DNA from: Psettodes erumei
Taxonomy: Eukaryota; Chordata; Actinopteri; Pleuronectiformes; Psettodidae
Direction: 5' to 3'
Length of the DNA stretch: 64,000 bases
Assembly: GCA_016785225.1 (NCBI GenBank)
Contig: JAFBJZ010000857.1
Location: 1,364,001 to 1,428,000 of the forward strand
Shown: positions 12,001-27,190 of the stretch, in pieces
Numbering within the stretch: position 1 is the stretch's first letter
Layout: the number at the start of each line of letters is the position of its first letter
Notes under the pieces: model-generated
Databases searched by the model: none
The model's input: the letters and a program-made list of their open reading frames with translations, nothing else
What the model was told of the DNA's origin: nothing
Translations under genes and position numbers: made by a program

Positions 12001-15000
12001 TGTACGCTCCTTGAGGATTCCCCTCTAAATACCAGCATTACGCAGTCCGCAGCGGTGTCACGCACAGCTGCAGGTGCTGATAAACTGAGATGCAGAGCTG
12101 ATCTGAGAGCAGGCAGGGAGTTAGCAGTCTGATGACGCTGGAGGGGAAGTTTTTGAAGTTATTATTATTATTTTGTCAGTTAAAAAATAATGTGCTGAAC
12201 TCATGAAAACCTCCTCTCAAGAGTAAGACATGTAAGGGGTACAGGTAAAGTGCAGTGACCATGCAATGGAGAAGTATTTTCTTCATTTCTCTGCAGTTTG
12301 CAAGCAACATGTTACATTCCATACATTTAATAATTCGGTAACCTTGAGTGGCTGTAGTAATCATGAAAAACTTAGACACATATTTATCATTGTATCCATA
12401 ATGACAAAGCTCCTCTAACCAAATGACATATATAAGACAGGGCTATGACAGGGCTGGTACTTTTTTGGTATTTTGAATATCTGTGTGGTTGTTAATGAAA
12501 AAGAGTTCGCAATTATAATGATCGTTATATTTTCAACAGTACAACAGTTTAGGGACTGCCCTTATTCAGCAGTGGTTGACAGTAAGTGGTATGGGGCTCT
12601 TTCAAAAGGAGAGAAAAATGCATTGTTTCAATCTTCTTGATCACTGACATGCCCTGCACCTTATGCAAGCAGTTTTTAAAAAGGGGCAAACCTGTGTATA
12701 CTGCATGAAGGTCCCGGAATTTCATACTTTGTATCAAAAACCTCACCACGAAGTCCAAGCAACTGTCTGTAGACCAATAAAACGATAAAACAATAAGACA
12801 ATAAAACTGTAGCTATCTATAGATCGGGGCAAGGGTATAAATCCATTTCTAAAGCAGCTTTGAGTGTTCCAAGGAGCACAGTGACCTCAGTAAAGTCAGC
12901 AGCACCCCATCAATCAGACCCTCACAGGAGAGTGGCTGGACTGAAGCCATTGTTGAGCAAAAGGCACATGGCACTCTGCTTTGAGTTTGCCCAATCACAT
13001 TTAAAAGACTCTGAGAGCACTAAGGAAGAATATTATCACAACTCCATACTGCCATCGGTAGCAGGGAGGTCCTCAAAGAAGAAGTCCTACTCACACAACA
13101 ACAGGATGTCATTTTCAACACTGGAGTGGTGTGGGGACAAGTCTCTGACTGTCCTCCAGTGGCCCAGACAAAGCCCAAACTTGAAGTTGCCGGATATCTT
13201 GATTTGCAAAGCTTGTAGAGACTTACTCAAGAAGAATCAAAGCTGGAATTATACATATAAAGATATAAAGTACTGAGTTAAAGGTCTGACTATATTTTAC
13301 AAATCAGAGATTTCAAAATTTGCAAACATTTTCACATCATCAGGAGGGGTTACTGAGAGTAGAGTGATTGGCAAAAGTGGTGCTTTTAATGTATTGCTGT
13401 GAGATGCTGATAACACAGTAACCCAAACACCACTGAAATAGACATATCATTCTTTGTCAAAGTCTGTTGTCTGTTGTCCTTCCAGTCATGACTTCATCGG
13501 AGAGTTCACTACCAGCTACAGAGAACTGTCCAGAGGCCAAAGCCAGTTCAATGTCTACGAGGTAAAATACAAGTGTTGCAAAGAATAAGATGAACAACTT
13601 GATAAGCAAAGAAATTCCTGATTTTTTATTGTTATTTACATTTTTTTTCTGGCTGTGTAAAGGATCAGAAAGATAAAATGTTTTGGGAACATGCAACTAC
13701 ATCAGTCATTCCTTGACTGCGTTTTATATTATTCATTGAAGTAATATTTTGTATTATGATGACATGTGTGGAAGTTAAAAATGAATAGAGATTATCGACA
13801 TCCACCCACAGGAGGTCAGTCACGTGCTGAAGGACATCACATTTTTGCTTAGATATATTTGTCTAAAAACTCATTTCCTATTTCCCATTGTGTTGTCAAG
13901 GTCTTGAATCCTAAAAAGAAAGGAAAGAAGAAGAAATACGTCAACTCAGGGACGGTAAGACCTGTTGGAGTGTCTTTCATCAGCAGCTGTCTCCACTTTC
14001 ATGGACATGAGTCATTGCAGCAGTAACATTTCAGAGCAGTAAATGGATGGTGTTTGCCATGACACCTCCTCCATCTCTTGTCCTCTCTTTGCTCTGCCCT
14101 CCTCCTCTTTTTCCTCTACTTCTCTCTTTTCCCTTTCACTCTGTCTCCATCTTCAAGGTGACTCTGCTGTCTTTCAAAGTGGAGTCAGAACACACGTTTG
14201 TCGACTTCATCAGAGGAGGGTAAGAGCTCAGTCTCTAATGTCTTATCAGTGCAGAGTGGGACCTTGAAATCATAGTAAAGTGATATATCTGTGATATATA
14301 AACACAAATGAGAATACAGAAAATGCCACCTGGTGGAAGCTACCAAAGGACTAAAGTTGTGCTCATGCTCATTTTCATGCCCTGGCAGAAATTGTGAAAT
14401 ATTGGCCATTTTTTGGAAAACATGACTGATCATGCAGAAAACTTTTCTTGTATTTAGGGATCGTTTTCCGCTGAAGCCATTTATTATGACATAAAGTGTT
14501 TGCCATTTCTAAATAATAGTGATAACTGAAACCACCCAAGGGTTCTGTTGATACAAGGTTGCAAGGTTGCAAAGAAAAACCTACAAGCAACTTCAGCTGA
14601 CATACAGGCTCCCTGCATGAAGTGGGGTAGCTGTTTCAGGATGTACAATTTCTTTAAAGAATGATACACATCTTCAAATTCTGCCAGTGAATGTAAACTT
14701 ATGAGCACAGCTGTATACCAGAGTTATGGATGTAGTAAATCTTGGTCACATCAGAAAGTGGTGTGGCCAGGCATTACATGGAGATGGAGAACAGTTTTTA
14801 CTGAAAACACTGTTGCTGGACCTGTGAAGCCCACATTATTTGAGTCACAGTGCAGCTTTGTGTTTTTTAATTGACAGTGGAGAGGTGTTGATGAGTCTCT
14901 CAGTCATGCCTGAAAAGCTGGAGATGCTGTCCCAGTCCTGACATCTTTGTTTTGACTGACACTTATGCGCTCATTCTCCCACCAGGACACAACTCAATTT

Positions 15001-18000
15001 CACCGTGGCCATCGACTTCACAGCGTCCAATGGTAGGGCAGCATTTAATCTTTGTGCATGCAGGAAACATCTACACATCGGGTGTTCTCTCAAATTTTTC
15101 ACTTGCGGTGTCTGTGATTGTCAGGTTTTACTTTAATTAGGGACTGCACTCTATTTGGATTTAGGATAAATAATACTGGTACTTGCTATATTTCTACAAC
15201 ATATGATTGTCACATAAGGCAATCAGTTGCCCCAGTCTTACTCCAGGTGTATTATACAGAACTGAACTGAATTGAATTGGAAGAGATAGTTTTCGTGGTT
15301 GTTAAATGTGAGTGCTCATATTTGCTCATTGGAACAGTTGAGTTTCTGTCTATAAAATATTAAGGTCTTGGCTTTACTCTTTAAAGTGCCTTGAGATGAT
15401 GTATGTTATGATTTGGTGCTATATAAATTGAACTGAATTAAAATGAAATTCAACATCTATTTATTGCAGTATAGTGAAAAGCTCATTTCCATCTTTTGTC
15501 CCTGGTTAACAAAATAAAATGCTGCAATGATTTAAAAAATACACTTCAAAGCAAACAGCTTGAATGCAATACAAGTGACTTTTTATAATTCCTGGTAGCA
15601 GAACAGCAAAATATTTCAGCAATTTCAATGAAAAGCAAAATATGTTGATATTTTACTCCTATATTCAATATTACTGGATCTGCGTGATTGGTGTGCTACA
15701 TAGAAAGAATTGATAAAAATTGCTTAGTCATGTTAACGTTGCTGCATGTTTTTTCTAATCCCTCTGTGTGCTGGATGGGGTGGGGGTTGGGTTGATTCGT
15801 TCTCTTCAGGTAACCCATCCCAGCCCACCTCACTACACTACATGAGTCCATACCAGATGAATGCGTATGCCATGGCTCTGAAAGCTGTAGGGGAGATCAT
15901 CCAGGACTACGACAGTGACAAACTCTTCCCAGCATACGGCTTCGGTGCCAAACTTCCCCCAGATGGCAAGATCTCCCACGCCTTCCCATTGGTAAGAGAT
16001 ACTGAGAGAGAGAGGCCTTTTGAACATGTGCATTTACAGTAGGATAGAAACAAGTTTGCCAAACTGAACTTGTTCTTTTAAAAAGGTTATATTTATGGCT
16101 GACTTGTGTCAGCTCTGACTTAAGGTTTTTTGACTCTCTTCAAGGCTGACAATAAAAATGGAGTGCAATGAAAAGATGCAGTTATTAAGCATTGCTTGTA
16201 CAACAGATTGCTCGTTGCAGTGTGGTTCAGATCGTTACAAACATGACAAGCATGTTGCAAGTACTTTCTGAAACTCGTCTCTTTGTGGACAGTATTTCAT
16301 AAACTATTTGCTGTTATTTCCTTAACATAATCTCAACCATACTGAGACACAGTTACTTGAAGAAATTGAAAGATTTTGACTAACACTATGGAGCATTTTT
16401 TCTGTGTGGGTCCCCTGTTGTGCTTTTTTATCATGCATGCACCCTGGGTGATGTGATACACATAAAATTCAGTCCCAACAGCATGGCTCGAATCAACACA
16501 ATTAACATAATTAATACCAATAGCATATTAATTATGAATAATCATTAAAATTAGCATTCAAATCATAAGCATCAAGGAAATTCAGTCATGCTTCTGTACT
16601 GAACAACATACAACAATTCTACTAAGGAAAACTGTACTCTTGTGAAGTGGATAACTGAGGCAGAGGAGAGGAACAAAAGGTGGGAAGAAGAAAACCCTGT
16701 GAGTCACACTGCATATGAAGAGAGGAGAAGTGATCTGTGTGATGGTATGGCAGTGATGGAGAAATAATACAAATCAGACGGCACAGAGACAGGCGGCAGC
16801 ACAGAGAGACATTTTGATGATGCACTGCTGAGCTTAGCACCATCAGCTAACAGGGCGGCAACAATACCAATTAGCAAGGCAGCCATATTGATTACAAACA
16901 ATAGAAGAAATGAGGAGAAAACAAACCAGGACTGTCTTACATCTGGTGCCATTCCAAGCCTGTGGGGTAAGAGCAGTTGTTTTCAGTTTTTTTTTAAGAT
17001 GATAATTTGGCCAGTGCATTTCATTTCGGTGACAGGCTTCACGTCTTTCCTCTGTGGACTGAGTGTCTCTGACAGGAAACTGTCATTTTCAATCAGGTTT
17101 GTCAAATCCCATGATCCTCCTGGCTCCTGGCCAGTCAACAGCCAGCGGTGGACAATAAGTGCAGGCATCTGGCCTGTCTACATTCATCACTTTGTACAAC
17201 TTTGCTCATTTCCATATGAGCAGCCAGTCAGTCAGCTCTCCCAATTAGAGTTCACATCAGCGTGACAAATCCCGCCGCTGCGTCATGCTAAGGCAACTCT
17301 AATTAGAAATCTCTTGTTTGGAAATTGCTTGAAGCGTATCGAACGATCTGGAGTTCCTCAGCGCCGTGTAAAGTTTTAACATTCATAATGTATAGATCAC
17401 GTATGACAAGAGTATAGTTAGTCAAGTACTGTGCAAATGTGAACTGTTCATGAAATGAGAATATGATACCTGTTTTGTACACACAGCCACTTCATTTCTC
17501 AAGTTCATTAAAATGGCATGATGATTAATTAAGCAGTAGCATGTGGATATTAGCTCCTAATAAAGGACATATGAGCATACGCAGTTTTGAATAGCTCACG
17601 TTTGTAATAGATTAAGAGTATGGACTCTCCTTCACAAGGACAGCAGATTAAATATGTGTCTTTCATGAATATTACTTAACATTGATTAACTTGAAGCTTC
17701 TGCTCTGTTTTACTGCTTAATTAACTCTGGCTTCTGAACCTGTTTTCGAATCTTTTAAGAAATCCATGTTATCAAACAAAAACTTGAGTCTCAAAGGAAA
17801 TAATTAAAAAGAGAGAAATAGCAGAGAGCCTCAGAGTGTCAGGCTGCCTCTGCAAAGGATGAGCCATAATCAGCTACTCTATCAGTTTACTGCAAAAGAA
17901 AAATAAAAAGGTTATTTAAATTGTCAGCATCTTCTGGTGTTGTACACATGCTGAATGTAGTCAAAATCTGGCAGCTTGTGGTTGGAAATGTTTCCCATCA

Positions 18001-21000
18001 TTTTCATGTTCCGTGCACGGAGGCACTCTCTATTCATGGCGGATAATTCTGCTGCATTCAGCACCAGGGATGTTTCACTGCAGTCTGAATATGAGCAACA
18101 GTATGCAAAGATAATCCAGCTTTTACCACAACAGAGACACCAGGGACCTTCTCTGTGATAAACAAACACATAAGCTGTCTCTGTTTCACAATGTACTGTA
18201 TGCTAATTCTATTCAAGTTTTGCATCTGAATTATGAATGCACAGTGGGAAAGTAACACAACATGGAATATTTAAAAATGACAGGAAACAGAGTAAATAAG
18301 AAAATACATTGCGTAGCAGAAACGCAGGACCACACATTGTGGTGTTGACAACTCTAGAGATGTGTTGAAAAACAAAAATGAAGTTCCATGGGAAAACATT
18401 ATGCTCAAACTTTGCAACACTGCTTTGCACTACTATACATTTCCACATGAAGTAGTCCATTGACTTGAAATCCCTTTGCAGCGTGGACATACTATTATAA
18501 TAATGTTAATGGAAACCTCCTTTTTAAGAAACATTCTTATTTACCAGTGTCTTATTGACAGTCTTGCCGTTTCTTTATTAACAGGCTCAGATCCTCATCT
18601 CAGAATTATGAAAAAAATTACAAAAGAAAAGATCTCATAATTTACAAGATCTTTTTTGTAATTACAAGATCATATCTCCTAATTACAAGATATGTTGTCT
18701 CTTCCTTTTTATTCTGTGAATGTAATGTGCTTCTGTATAGTTTTTCTTACAATGCACAAAATTGATGCATGGCCTGTGCTTATGGTACAAATCATGTACA
18801 GATTATCTGCCTTTCATCTCCCTTTCATCTTTGTAACAACATTGCTGGTTTTTGTAACCCTGAAAACCTGTAATGACCAGGTTGCCTTTAATTGAAATTT
18901 GTGGCTGTTGATTGTTCTAATCATCCCATATTGTAAACATAGAACTTCTCATTAACATGTGGCAAGCATCAAGTTGCAGAAATTACAGTCAGTTGGTGCA
19001 GCCATGAGAGATTGCTGAGTCGGCTGGCGGGCACTTGTAAGCCTCACATGAAAAAAAATAAAAGAGATGGTAAGAATATGAAGATGGTCCTGCATGAGGC
19101 CCAGTATCCACAGAGTATCAGAGAACTCCACTTAAGACATTCAACCAAATAATCTGCAGTGATGAACCTTCCCTATTGTGTGTTCAGATGGAGTGGGAAG
19201 GGAATGTTGGTGATGGTACGATTTCATGCAAAGCGAGTAGAAAAGATGTGACTATTCACACAGATACAAATTCACACAGGGCTAAAATCTGCTTGGCGTC
19301 CTGTCTGAAAATCACTGAGACCTCTACAAACTAATGAGTAACCTTGTTCATTCTGCTCATTAAATCCATGTACGTGTATGTATGTAGTATACATAGTAGT
19401 ATGTGTGTGTTATTTGGCCCTGTAAGGTAGTTAGGCTGAACATCACAGAAGGTGGTAGGAAGGCAAACTCAAGAATCTTTGCATCTATAGTTTCAGGTGA
19501 AGTATTTATTTTACAGTTCTGATCAAAATTGCACATTTAACTTAAACAGAAACAAAAGAAACTATGAGGAAAGCATAATAATTCAAATAAATGGCACATG
19601 TAGCATCAGGGCTTTCAATTTTCACCTGCCCCCTTCACAGATATTATACATATATATGCAAGGTATGAGCACATCTGCATGACTAAATGCCTTTATCTGC
19701 ATTACACTATTTATACATTGCCCTTAACTTTTAAATACAAAAAGACAGAATTTGTTGACATGAAGAACATGATGAAAAGATGATGATAGATGTTCCAGTG
19801 ATGTCAGGATGGCATCACAAAACGACTTAAAACACAGAAGGTGCTAGGCTGGGCCCCTTCTAGCAACAGGCCTGACAGGTGAACAAACATTGCGTGTTGA
19901 GTAGCCAAAGGCAAAAGGAACAAACAATTGTGAATATTACACCTGTGACATCATAAAATAACTTAACTGAAGTGTGTGTTTGCCTTCAGTTACCTACATG
20001 GTGAATGAAAGATATTTCCAACACTGCTGCAGTCCTTTACTAGCCTCAGTAATTAATAGTAGATTAACAGAAATTAATCACTAAATGTGGGGTGATATTG
20101 TAAAAGTGCATATACAGTACACAGGACAAGTGGTGAGTAGAACACACTTCTCATTTTGTCACAGGCACTCAAGTTCTGCATATTCAATTAAGAGGAGGAG
20201 ATGTTAAAAGCAAGAAACATCAGTCTGAGTATGCTGGAGAGCTCAAAGCAGCAACCAGCAATGGATAATTGACCTTGGCTGTGTTGAAAAAGCACTATGG
20301 GGATGAGTGAGTGAATGTGTATGCAACTGTGATGAACCGCACATTTACAACAATGATGCAGGGATATTGTTTTTGAAGGAGTACAAGAGGGGTTTGTCAG
20401 AAATAGGGGTTTAAATATCAACTAGCACTGAGTTTTTAACCTGAACAATCTTTCTGTCACTTTATCTTTTTTTCACTGATGCATGCTTGCATAAATGATA
20501 ATGTCGTAAGAGCTGACGAGTTCAGGCAGAACAAAGTGTTGTGAGTGAAAATGCAAATGTGAGTCATACAACTCAGGCTCATTTTTCCCACCTTTATCGC
20601 AAGCCATGCCAGCCACAAGGCTCTAAAAATGCCTGCCAGCCTGTCATTCCCACTTCATCTGCTACACCTGTACAAGTTAATATGGGCTTAAATTCTTGTA
20701 GAATTGCTTGTTCATAGACAAGCATTGCTAAAGTTGCAAGTATTAAAAATACCTCAGCCCTAATTTGCATATTACTTTCATATTTTATCCAATCACATTG
20801 GGGGCTTAACTGAGATAACAGGAACGTATTTTGATACCAGGAATACATGCAAAGCCCAGTGGATAGGACTATCCATTATCCAAAATGATATATCCACATA
20901 CATATCAGGTGTAAATGGGGCCTGAATGATGGTTATTGCCAGGCAGGGTAGTTTGGATACCTCAGAAACTGCTGTTCTTGGGTATCTACAGTTTGGAGAA

Positions 21001-24000
21001 AAGATGTAAACAACAAAAAACTCAAGTGAGTTATTTTAGGAAGACCCCAATTACTCAAATAAAGAGGAACCACAGCAGGCTCCACTCCTGTCAGCTCAGC
21101 GCAGAAAACTGATGCTCAGCATAACTGGACAACAGAAGTTTGGAAAGTTACCTAGTGGAACAAAACGTTTAATAGATGATAAGTCAAATCCACAAGTAGT
21201 ATGATGGACTTTATTTTGTGGAGAAATTCAAGTTACAATTTACGAGTTAAGCCTACAGCATTTTAATTTTAATTTTACTCGTCTTTAAAGCAGTTGGTTT
21301 TAAAGTACACTAGCCAGGCAAAATCTTTGCCAGGGAGCACCAGCTTTTCAAGTAGGATGTATAGAGGGATGTATACAATAGGGATGAACAGAATAATCTC
21401 ATCTTGAGTTATTTTTCCACCTGAGGTGGCTGAAGCCCTGCCCCAGTCCTGCTTCTGATTGGCTTACGCTGATATTCTTATCCTAATCATAACCAATCAT
21501 TTGCAAAAATGCTCTTTATGCCTAAACCTAACAAACCCATAATAATGACGGCAGTGATTACTAACCAATCAGAGGCAGGGTGGGGATTTTGCCCACCTCA
21601 GGTAAAGCATCTTTGTCCTAAATGAATGAATCATTTCACCATGTGTACTAATAAATGTCTGCGGCAGTTCTGCCAGATTTGGCCACAACCATAGATTTCA
21701 AAAACAAAAAGGTTAATGACTAATGTTTATCAAAACAACAATTTTAAAAAATCCTTATTGGTTTCTTTTCAGTAGGTTCAAGGTTTCTTTCCTGTAAACG
21801 GTGTTGTGTCTCTTGTAGAACTCAAATGCAGAAAACCCAAACTGTGTGGGGATTGAAGGCGTACTAGAGGCGTATTTCCAGAGCCTGCGAACAGTTCAGC
21901 TGTATGGTCCGACCAACTTTGCTCCTGTCATCAGCCAGGTGGCACGGTGAGACACAAACACACACACACCATAGTGACATAAGCTATTCCCTAGCCCCTA
22001 CCCCAACCCTAAAGAATTTATACTTTTGTGTTAAGGGGCTAAGTGATATCTGCTTTGGCTACATGGGTGGGTACAATGGGTACACTTCAACACTCAACAA
22101 TGAATTAAAACCTACACCATTGGTCTCTTGCATTAAACATTTGTGTTAGGGTTAGATAAATTCAGGTTAACTTTAATTTTAAAACCAAGGTTCAAGATAG
22201 ACATGTAAACACGCAAGTCCACTTGTGCACAGATGCATACTACACACTGTACATGCACAAACACAGGAGCACATATCATAACCCTAGTAATGCATAGTTT
22301 CATACATACTTAAAATATCTCTCATACATAGTCTGCACATTTCCATGTGTTACATATGCATGTGTTATCTTGTGACATCACAGGAGGCCAGCTGTTTATG
22401 TGGTGCAATATACATATCATTAATACAAACAGAAAATATCTGAGGAGATTTGATGGCAAAAAAACAGGAGATGTAGGAGATGTGTAGGAGATGAGGCATG
22501 TCACAGAAACTGTCATGATCAGACATCATCAGTAACCATTAACTTTTGATTCACTGTGTAAAAATGTCATTGGATTTAGTTACTAATGAGGTGTTTTGCT
22601 ATTCAGAACTTATCTTTTTCTTTGGGGTCACTAGTTAAGATTATGTGCCTATAGGTGTTCATCAAGTGCAATTAATTATATCAGATATATCACTGCTGGC
22701 TGAGACCTGATATACATCTTTCAGATAAAGCAGGCATGGACCTCAGTCCCATTCATAAGAAAGTTCCCTTTTTCAGTAAGGTTTCCCCAATGCTTTAAAG
22801 CTTATATTAACTGACTTTGTGAGTCCATCACTGGCAGGCAGTCAGTTGTACAGCCCATGAGGGAACAATGTGCTCAGGGCTAGTTCAGGCCTCAGCAGCA
22901 GACGTGTAGCCTGCACCAATCAGCCACAACATTAAAAGAGAAAGAGGGCAGATGGGGAAAGGCGGCAGTAGGAGTGAGAGACAGTAATTCCTACACGTGC
23001 TATGCCAATTTAAGGATCTCCAGTGGGCGGAGAAGTAGCAGTCTACCCTTCTGTCAGCAACAGATCGTGTGGAAATTGAAATGGGATTGATTGGGACTGC
23101 AGGTGAGCGATACAGTTAGCCAAGATATGCCTGCTGGTGTGTTAGCTGTGGTAGCGGGAGATTTTTGAGTATCACTCTCTGGAACTGTGGTACTAGGAAA
23201 CAGTCCTGTCCAGTCTATGTATGGTATAGCTATCTTTTCAGCAGCTACTGTAGCAACAGTTGCTACTTGCTGTCATTATTTTCTCTGCATCATGGGATTT
23301 GTTTGTTCAACCTGCAAAGGGTTTTATAGGCACAAACTGAAGTCACTGTTATCCAGATAGAGCCCTTGGTGTGATCTGTGTTGTCTATGGCTGCGGTGAT
23401 CGGTGTTCCTGAATCCATTCTGCTTGTTCCAAGTACATAGTTATTTTCGAAGCATTTAGATATCTTTATTTTTCAGGAATTTAATCTCACTTCCCTGAGC
23501 ATTTAAGCACGTTTTTCAGCAAACGTGTCATAGTAGTAGTCAGCAACAGCCAGTGGTTCATCAGCCCCCCCTTGGTGCCCCTGCTACCAGAGAAGAAAGG
23601 ATGATAGGTTGTTGGCTTAAGAGTATTTGTTACCTCGAACCTTGGCTTTTTATGTGAGATTTAACACATATTTAGTCTTTTTACAAATGTGCCCCCCTAT
23701 TCAAAAATGTATTTTTTTTGTTGTGATTTCTTTTGTCTTGAAGTCCATTTGCCGCGTTAAGTTTTGGGTGCGCTATTATTTCCTTAACAACTGTGCACCC
23801 ACAGTGTCAGTGCTTCACTAACATTAATAAAGCTTTTCCTCTTGTTGAACCCCACAGCAAATATCATCCTACAAGCTCCTTTAAAAGAAAAAAACAAATG
23901 TCACCATTCAAACTTATTTGGAGTAGAGCCGGTGTTGCGTTTTTAATGGATTTTGGCTGGTTATTACCGGCTATTGTATTTTTAGCTCTTAGCCCATATG

Positions 24001-27000
24001 AAACAATAATGTCCTGTCCCAGCTGAGTGTGATTGTGATTGGACTATCAAACGGAGTGCAGTGTGTAGTGCTGTGTTGTTTGTCTGTGGGCTCCAGCGCC
24101 TCAAAACACATTGCCTGCCAAGAGAGAGCACATAAAACTTTATTTCCTCCCTGTCCTCACACTTTTTTCTTCCTTTCTTGTTTTTTCGTGTCTCCAGGTA
24201 CTTTTTGACCTTGTGATCATCAGATTTATTACTCTCCCCTCATTAATTTTTTTTCTTCTTTTCCTCCACCACTTGCACTGACTTACTCTCCTTCTCATCC
24301 ACCCCTCCATCCTTGTCATTTCTGTCACCATCCCATTTCTTGCTGTCTCCCATCTGCTTACCCTGCTTTGCTTGCTCTCGCTCTTCTTCTTCTTCTTGGC
24401 CCAGTACTTCCTCATACTGCTTCTCGTCTTTGTGCTCATCCTCCCTGTCCACCTCCACCTATTCATCCACCTCTACTTTGCTATTCTCACCCACATTGGA
24501 AGTGAGAGAAGAAAATGAGAGAAGAGGAGGAGGAGGAGGAGTAGGTGGAAGATGCACAATGTAATCCATATGCACATAAATATACACCGCTGCGTGGAAC
24601 TTCTTGGGCCATTTTCATTAACAATCCTAAAGTCAGAGCCTGTGAAAAACACACTGGTTCTGTCCAACAGTTAGTGTGTGTTTACATTTATTGTCTTATT
24701 GTCCTGTGGCCAACTTTTGTCTTGTATGTTGCTGTGCTTTGCTCGTGTTTTTGGGCAGAAAAGCTGGACTGCTTAACTGTGACTGTCTATGAAAATATGA
24801 GTCGAGTTGTTAAAGGAAACAGGTTCACCCCCCCACCCCACCCACACACAAACACAACCCAGATCAGAGTCTACATCTTGTTTCCTTTGTTCAGTAGAGT
24901 AAATAGTTCACAGTTGCTGTTGAGTTTGGCGGTGAGGTCTTAGGGCCTTTACACACTGGAGGAGTTTTTTCTTGTGCGATTAATTTGCACATCAGTATAT
25001 TTTTTCACACTGTTTTGTCCCAAGTACTTTCACACAAAGGGCAAATATTTCATGGCAAAAAAGTGATTCTTTTTTTTCATAAAGGAGGTAGATTTTTCAC
25101 ACCACACACAAAGGCATCAATCAATCACAGTGCACTGTAGTAGCTTTGGCTATACCTCACCATAGCTCAGATCCGCTAGAATCCCCAGCAGGTCCACTGT
25201 CCCACCAGCATCCTAACATAAATCAGGGGCCGTGGAGCCTCAGCTCCTGTAGAAGCCGAGGATCTTCTCTTTCTCTACCTTGTAAAGTCAGATGTGCCCA
25301 AAATCTCTTCTTCTTTTGTCGAGCAAGGAAGACAAGATCATCCTCACTGGATAATGCTTAATCTGTCTTCTTTTTCTTGGCATGAATCCAGTAACAAATT
25401 AACATCACTGCCAGGTATGAATAGTTTTGATACAAAATATTTGCAGCCAAGTACTTTAGATTTTTGAAGTTGCTTGTTCGTCACCCCCAATGTGGTTCAG
25501 ATCCCGTGGAAGCCCCACAGGCACATCACAGATACAGCACATGTGTTTTGATTCAGCTGCACCCACCTGTGTCTGACAGCAGCATGCTGTGACACATCAT
25601 GAGAGGTGAACAGATGAGAGAGAGAGTACAAAAACTAATGCTGGTGTCACAGATGTACTCCCATTCTTTATAAGTGATTATATCATGGACTATATAGTAC
25701 ACTATATTAATTGTATAAATGGAAATAACAACTTGCATGCACATATGTTCTGTATTTTAACATTACTGATGTATCACCCCTTTATTTTGCAATGTAAATG
25801 ATAGAATTTGCTTGTAGACACAAATGCTGCTTTCTTGTTTTATTGTTATTATCATTATTATATATGCAACACCACTGAAATCCCAGTAGCCCATGAAATG
25901 AGAAGGTAATAAAACATTGTTCATTCATAGTTATTAGTTATTGTCAGAGAGGGGCATTTCTAATCTAGATCACATGTTTATAATAACCCGAGCAAGATGG
26001 GGAAAAAGTCAAGTGTCTGAAATAATGTCCACATTTATGAAGGTGACCCCTGAAAAGGAAACTGCCACATCACACATCTATATTGAGTTTAGCAAATCAC
26101 CCAAGGACTGCAAACTACAGCTGAGCCCTTTCTTAAAGTTTAGATCTGGTCGAATCTTTGAATAATCACAGGTAATTCTCACTCGAATACCTGAACATGC
26201 TATTCAGGACAGGCCGACTCAGTTTAGTCTAATCTTGTAGGATAGCTTAGGTTGGTTAGAGCCCCTGCACTGTCATCCTTGAGTGGATCCAACCAGACTT
26301 GCCCTCAGCTTTGATCTGATGTGTGGAGATGGAAAGTGTCAACTGTGAGGGTAAAATCACATGTAGTGCTGCACCCCTTCAGCCTCTATTTAATTAGTAG
26401 TACATCATGCTGCATCTTGGATTTGGTCTGTTCTGATCCAGTCTGACTGATTTTATGTTTATGGTGGTGGGATAAGCTCAGTCAGGACAGACCAAACCCC
26501 ACCTTATTTCAACCCTTGCTATAATTTATGTCCTTTTAAAAAAAGACAAATTTTAAAAATTATGCTTGCTAACCGTAGCACTGAACATGCTTTTAGTCAA
26601 TTAAATGTATCATCCCGGTTTGGGATGGGTTCAGCAGGTTCAATCATACCCATACTGGCATTTTCAACAAATCAGACAGTTTTACATGCAGAAAGGCATG
26701 ACATACTGTAGTTATGAAAATCCATATCTTCCATATTTTTATTTTTTACCTCATAAAGAGAAGGAACACACAAGAGAAATAGCCAGCAGCTCTGTGGATA
26801 ACTGAAGTGACAGCAGCTCCTGCAGACCTCAACTTGAGACTGTAACAGCACAATTTGTTCCCCAGTGCCACTGTTTCACCTGATGCACTTTCCCATGATT
26901 CTGCAGAGACAAGGGAGTGAGCGAGCAGGGGGCTGGAAGAGGAGGGTGAGAGAGGAGTAAACAGCAGGGATAGATGTAGAGACAGGCAGGAGGAATCCAG

Positions 27001-27140
27001 CAGACAGAAAGACAGTTTGCCATTTTGCCTGCTCTCAGCCTCAGGCCAGACTGAGAGTGTGAGCCAATCAAACGGTGAGTCAGACAGCAGGTCTTCCTTC
27101 TCCCTGCTGGGATCCCAGCATTACTGTGACACACATGCAT

Positions 27141-27190
<50 letters not shown>

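Larger units (their letters stand above)
15992..21818. other. Long copine intron (5.8 kb)
   Basis: No exon was recognised. It contains AT-rich sequence, an imperfect reiterated block of AATTACAAGATC-type units at about 18600-18690, a TAATTA-rich stretch at 17220-17780, and a fold-back element near its 3' end. Confidence 0.6.

Noticed and set aside
24140..24466. Arg/Lys/Glu-rich minus-strand frame
   Set aside because: A by-product of the polypyrimidine tract on the + strand.
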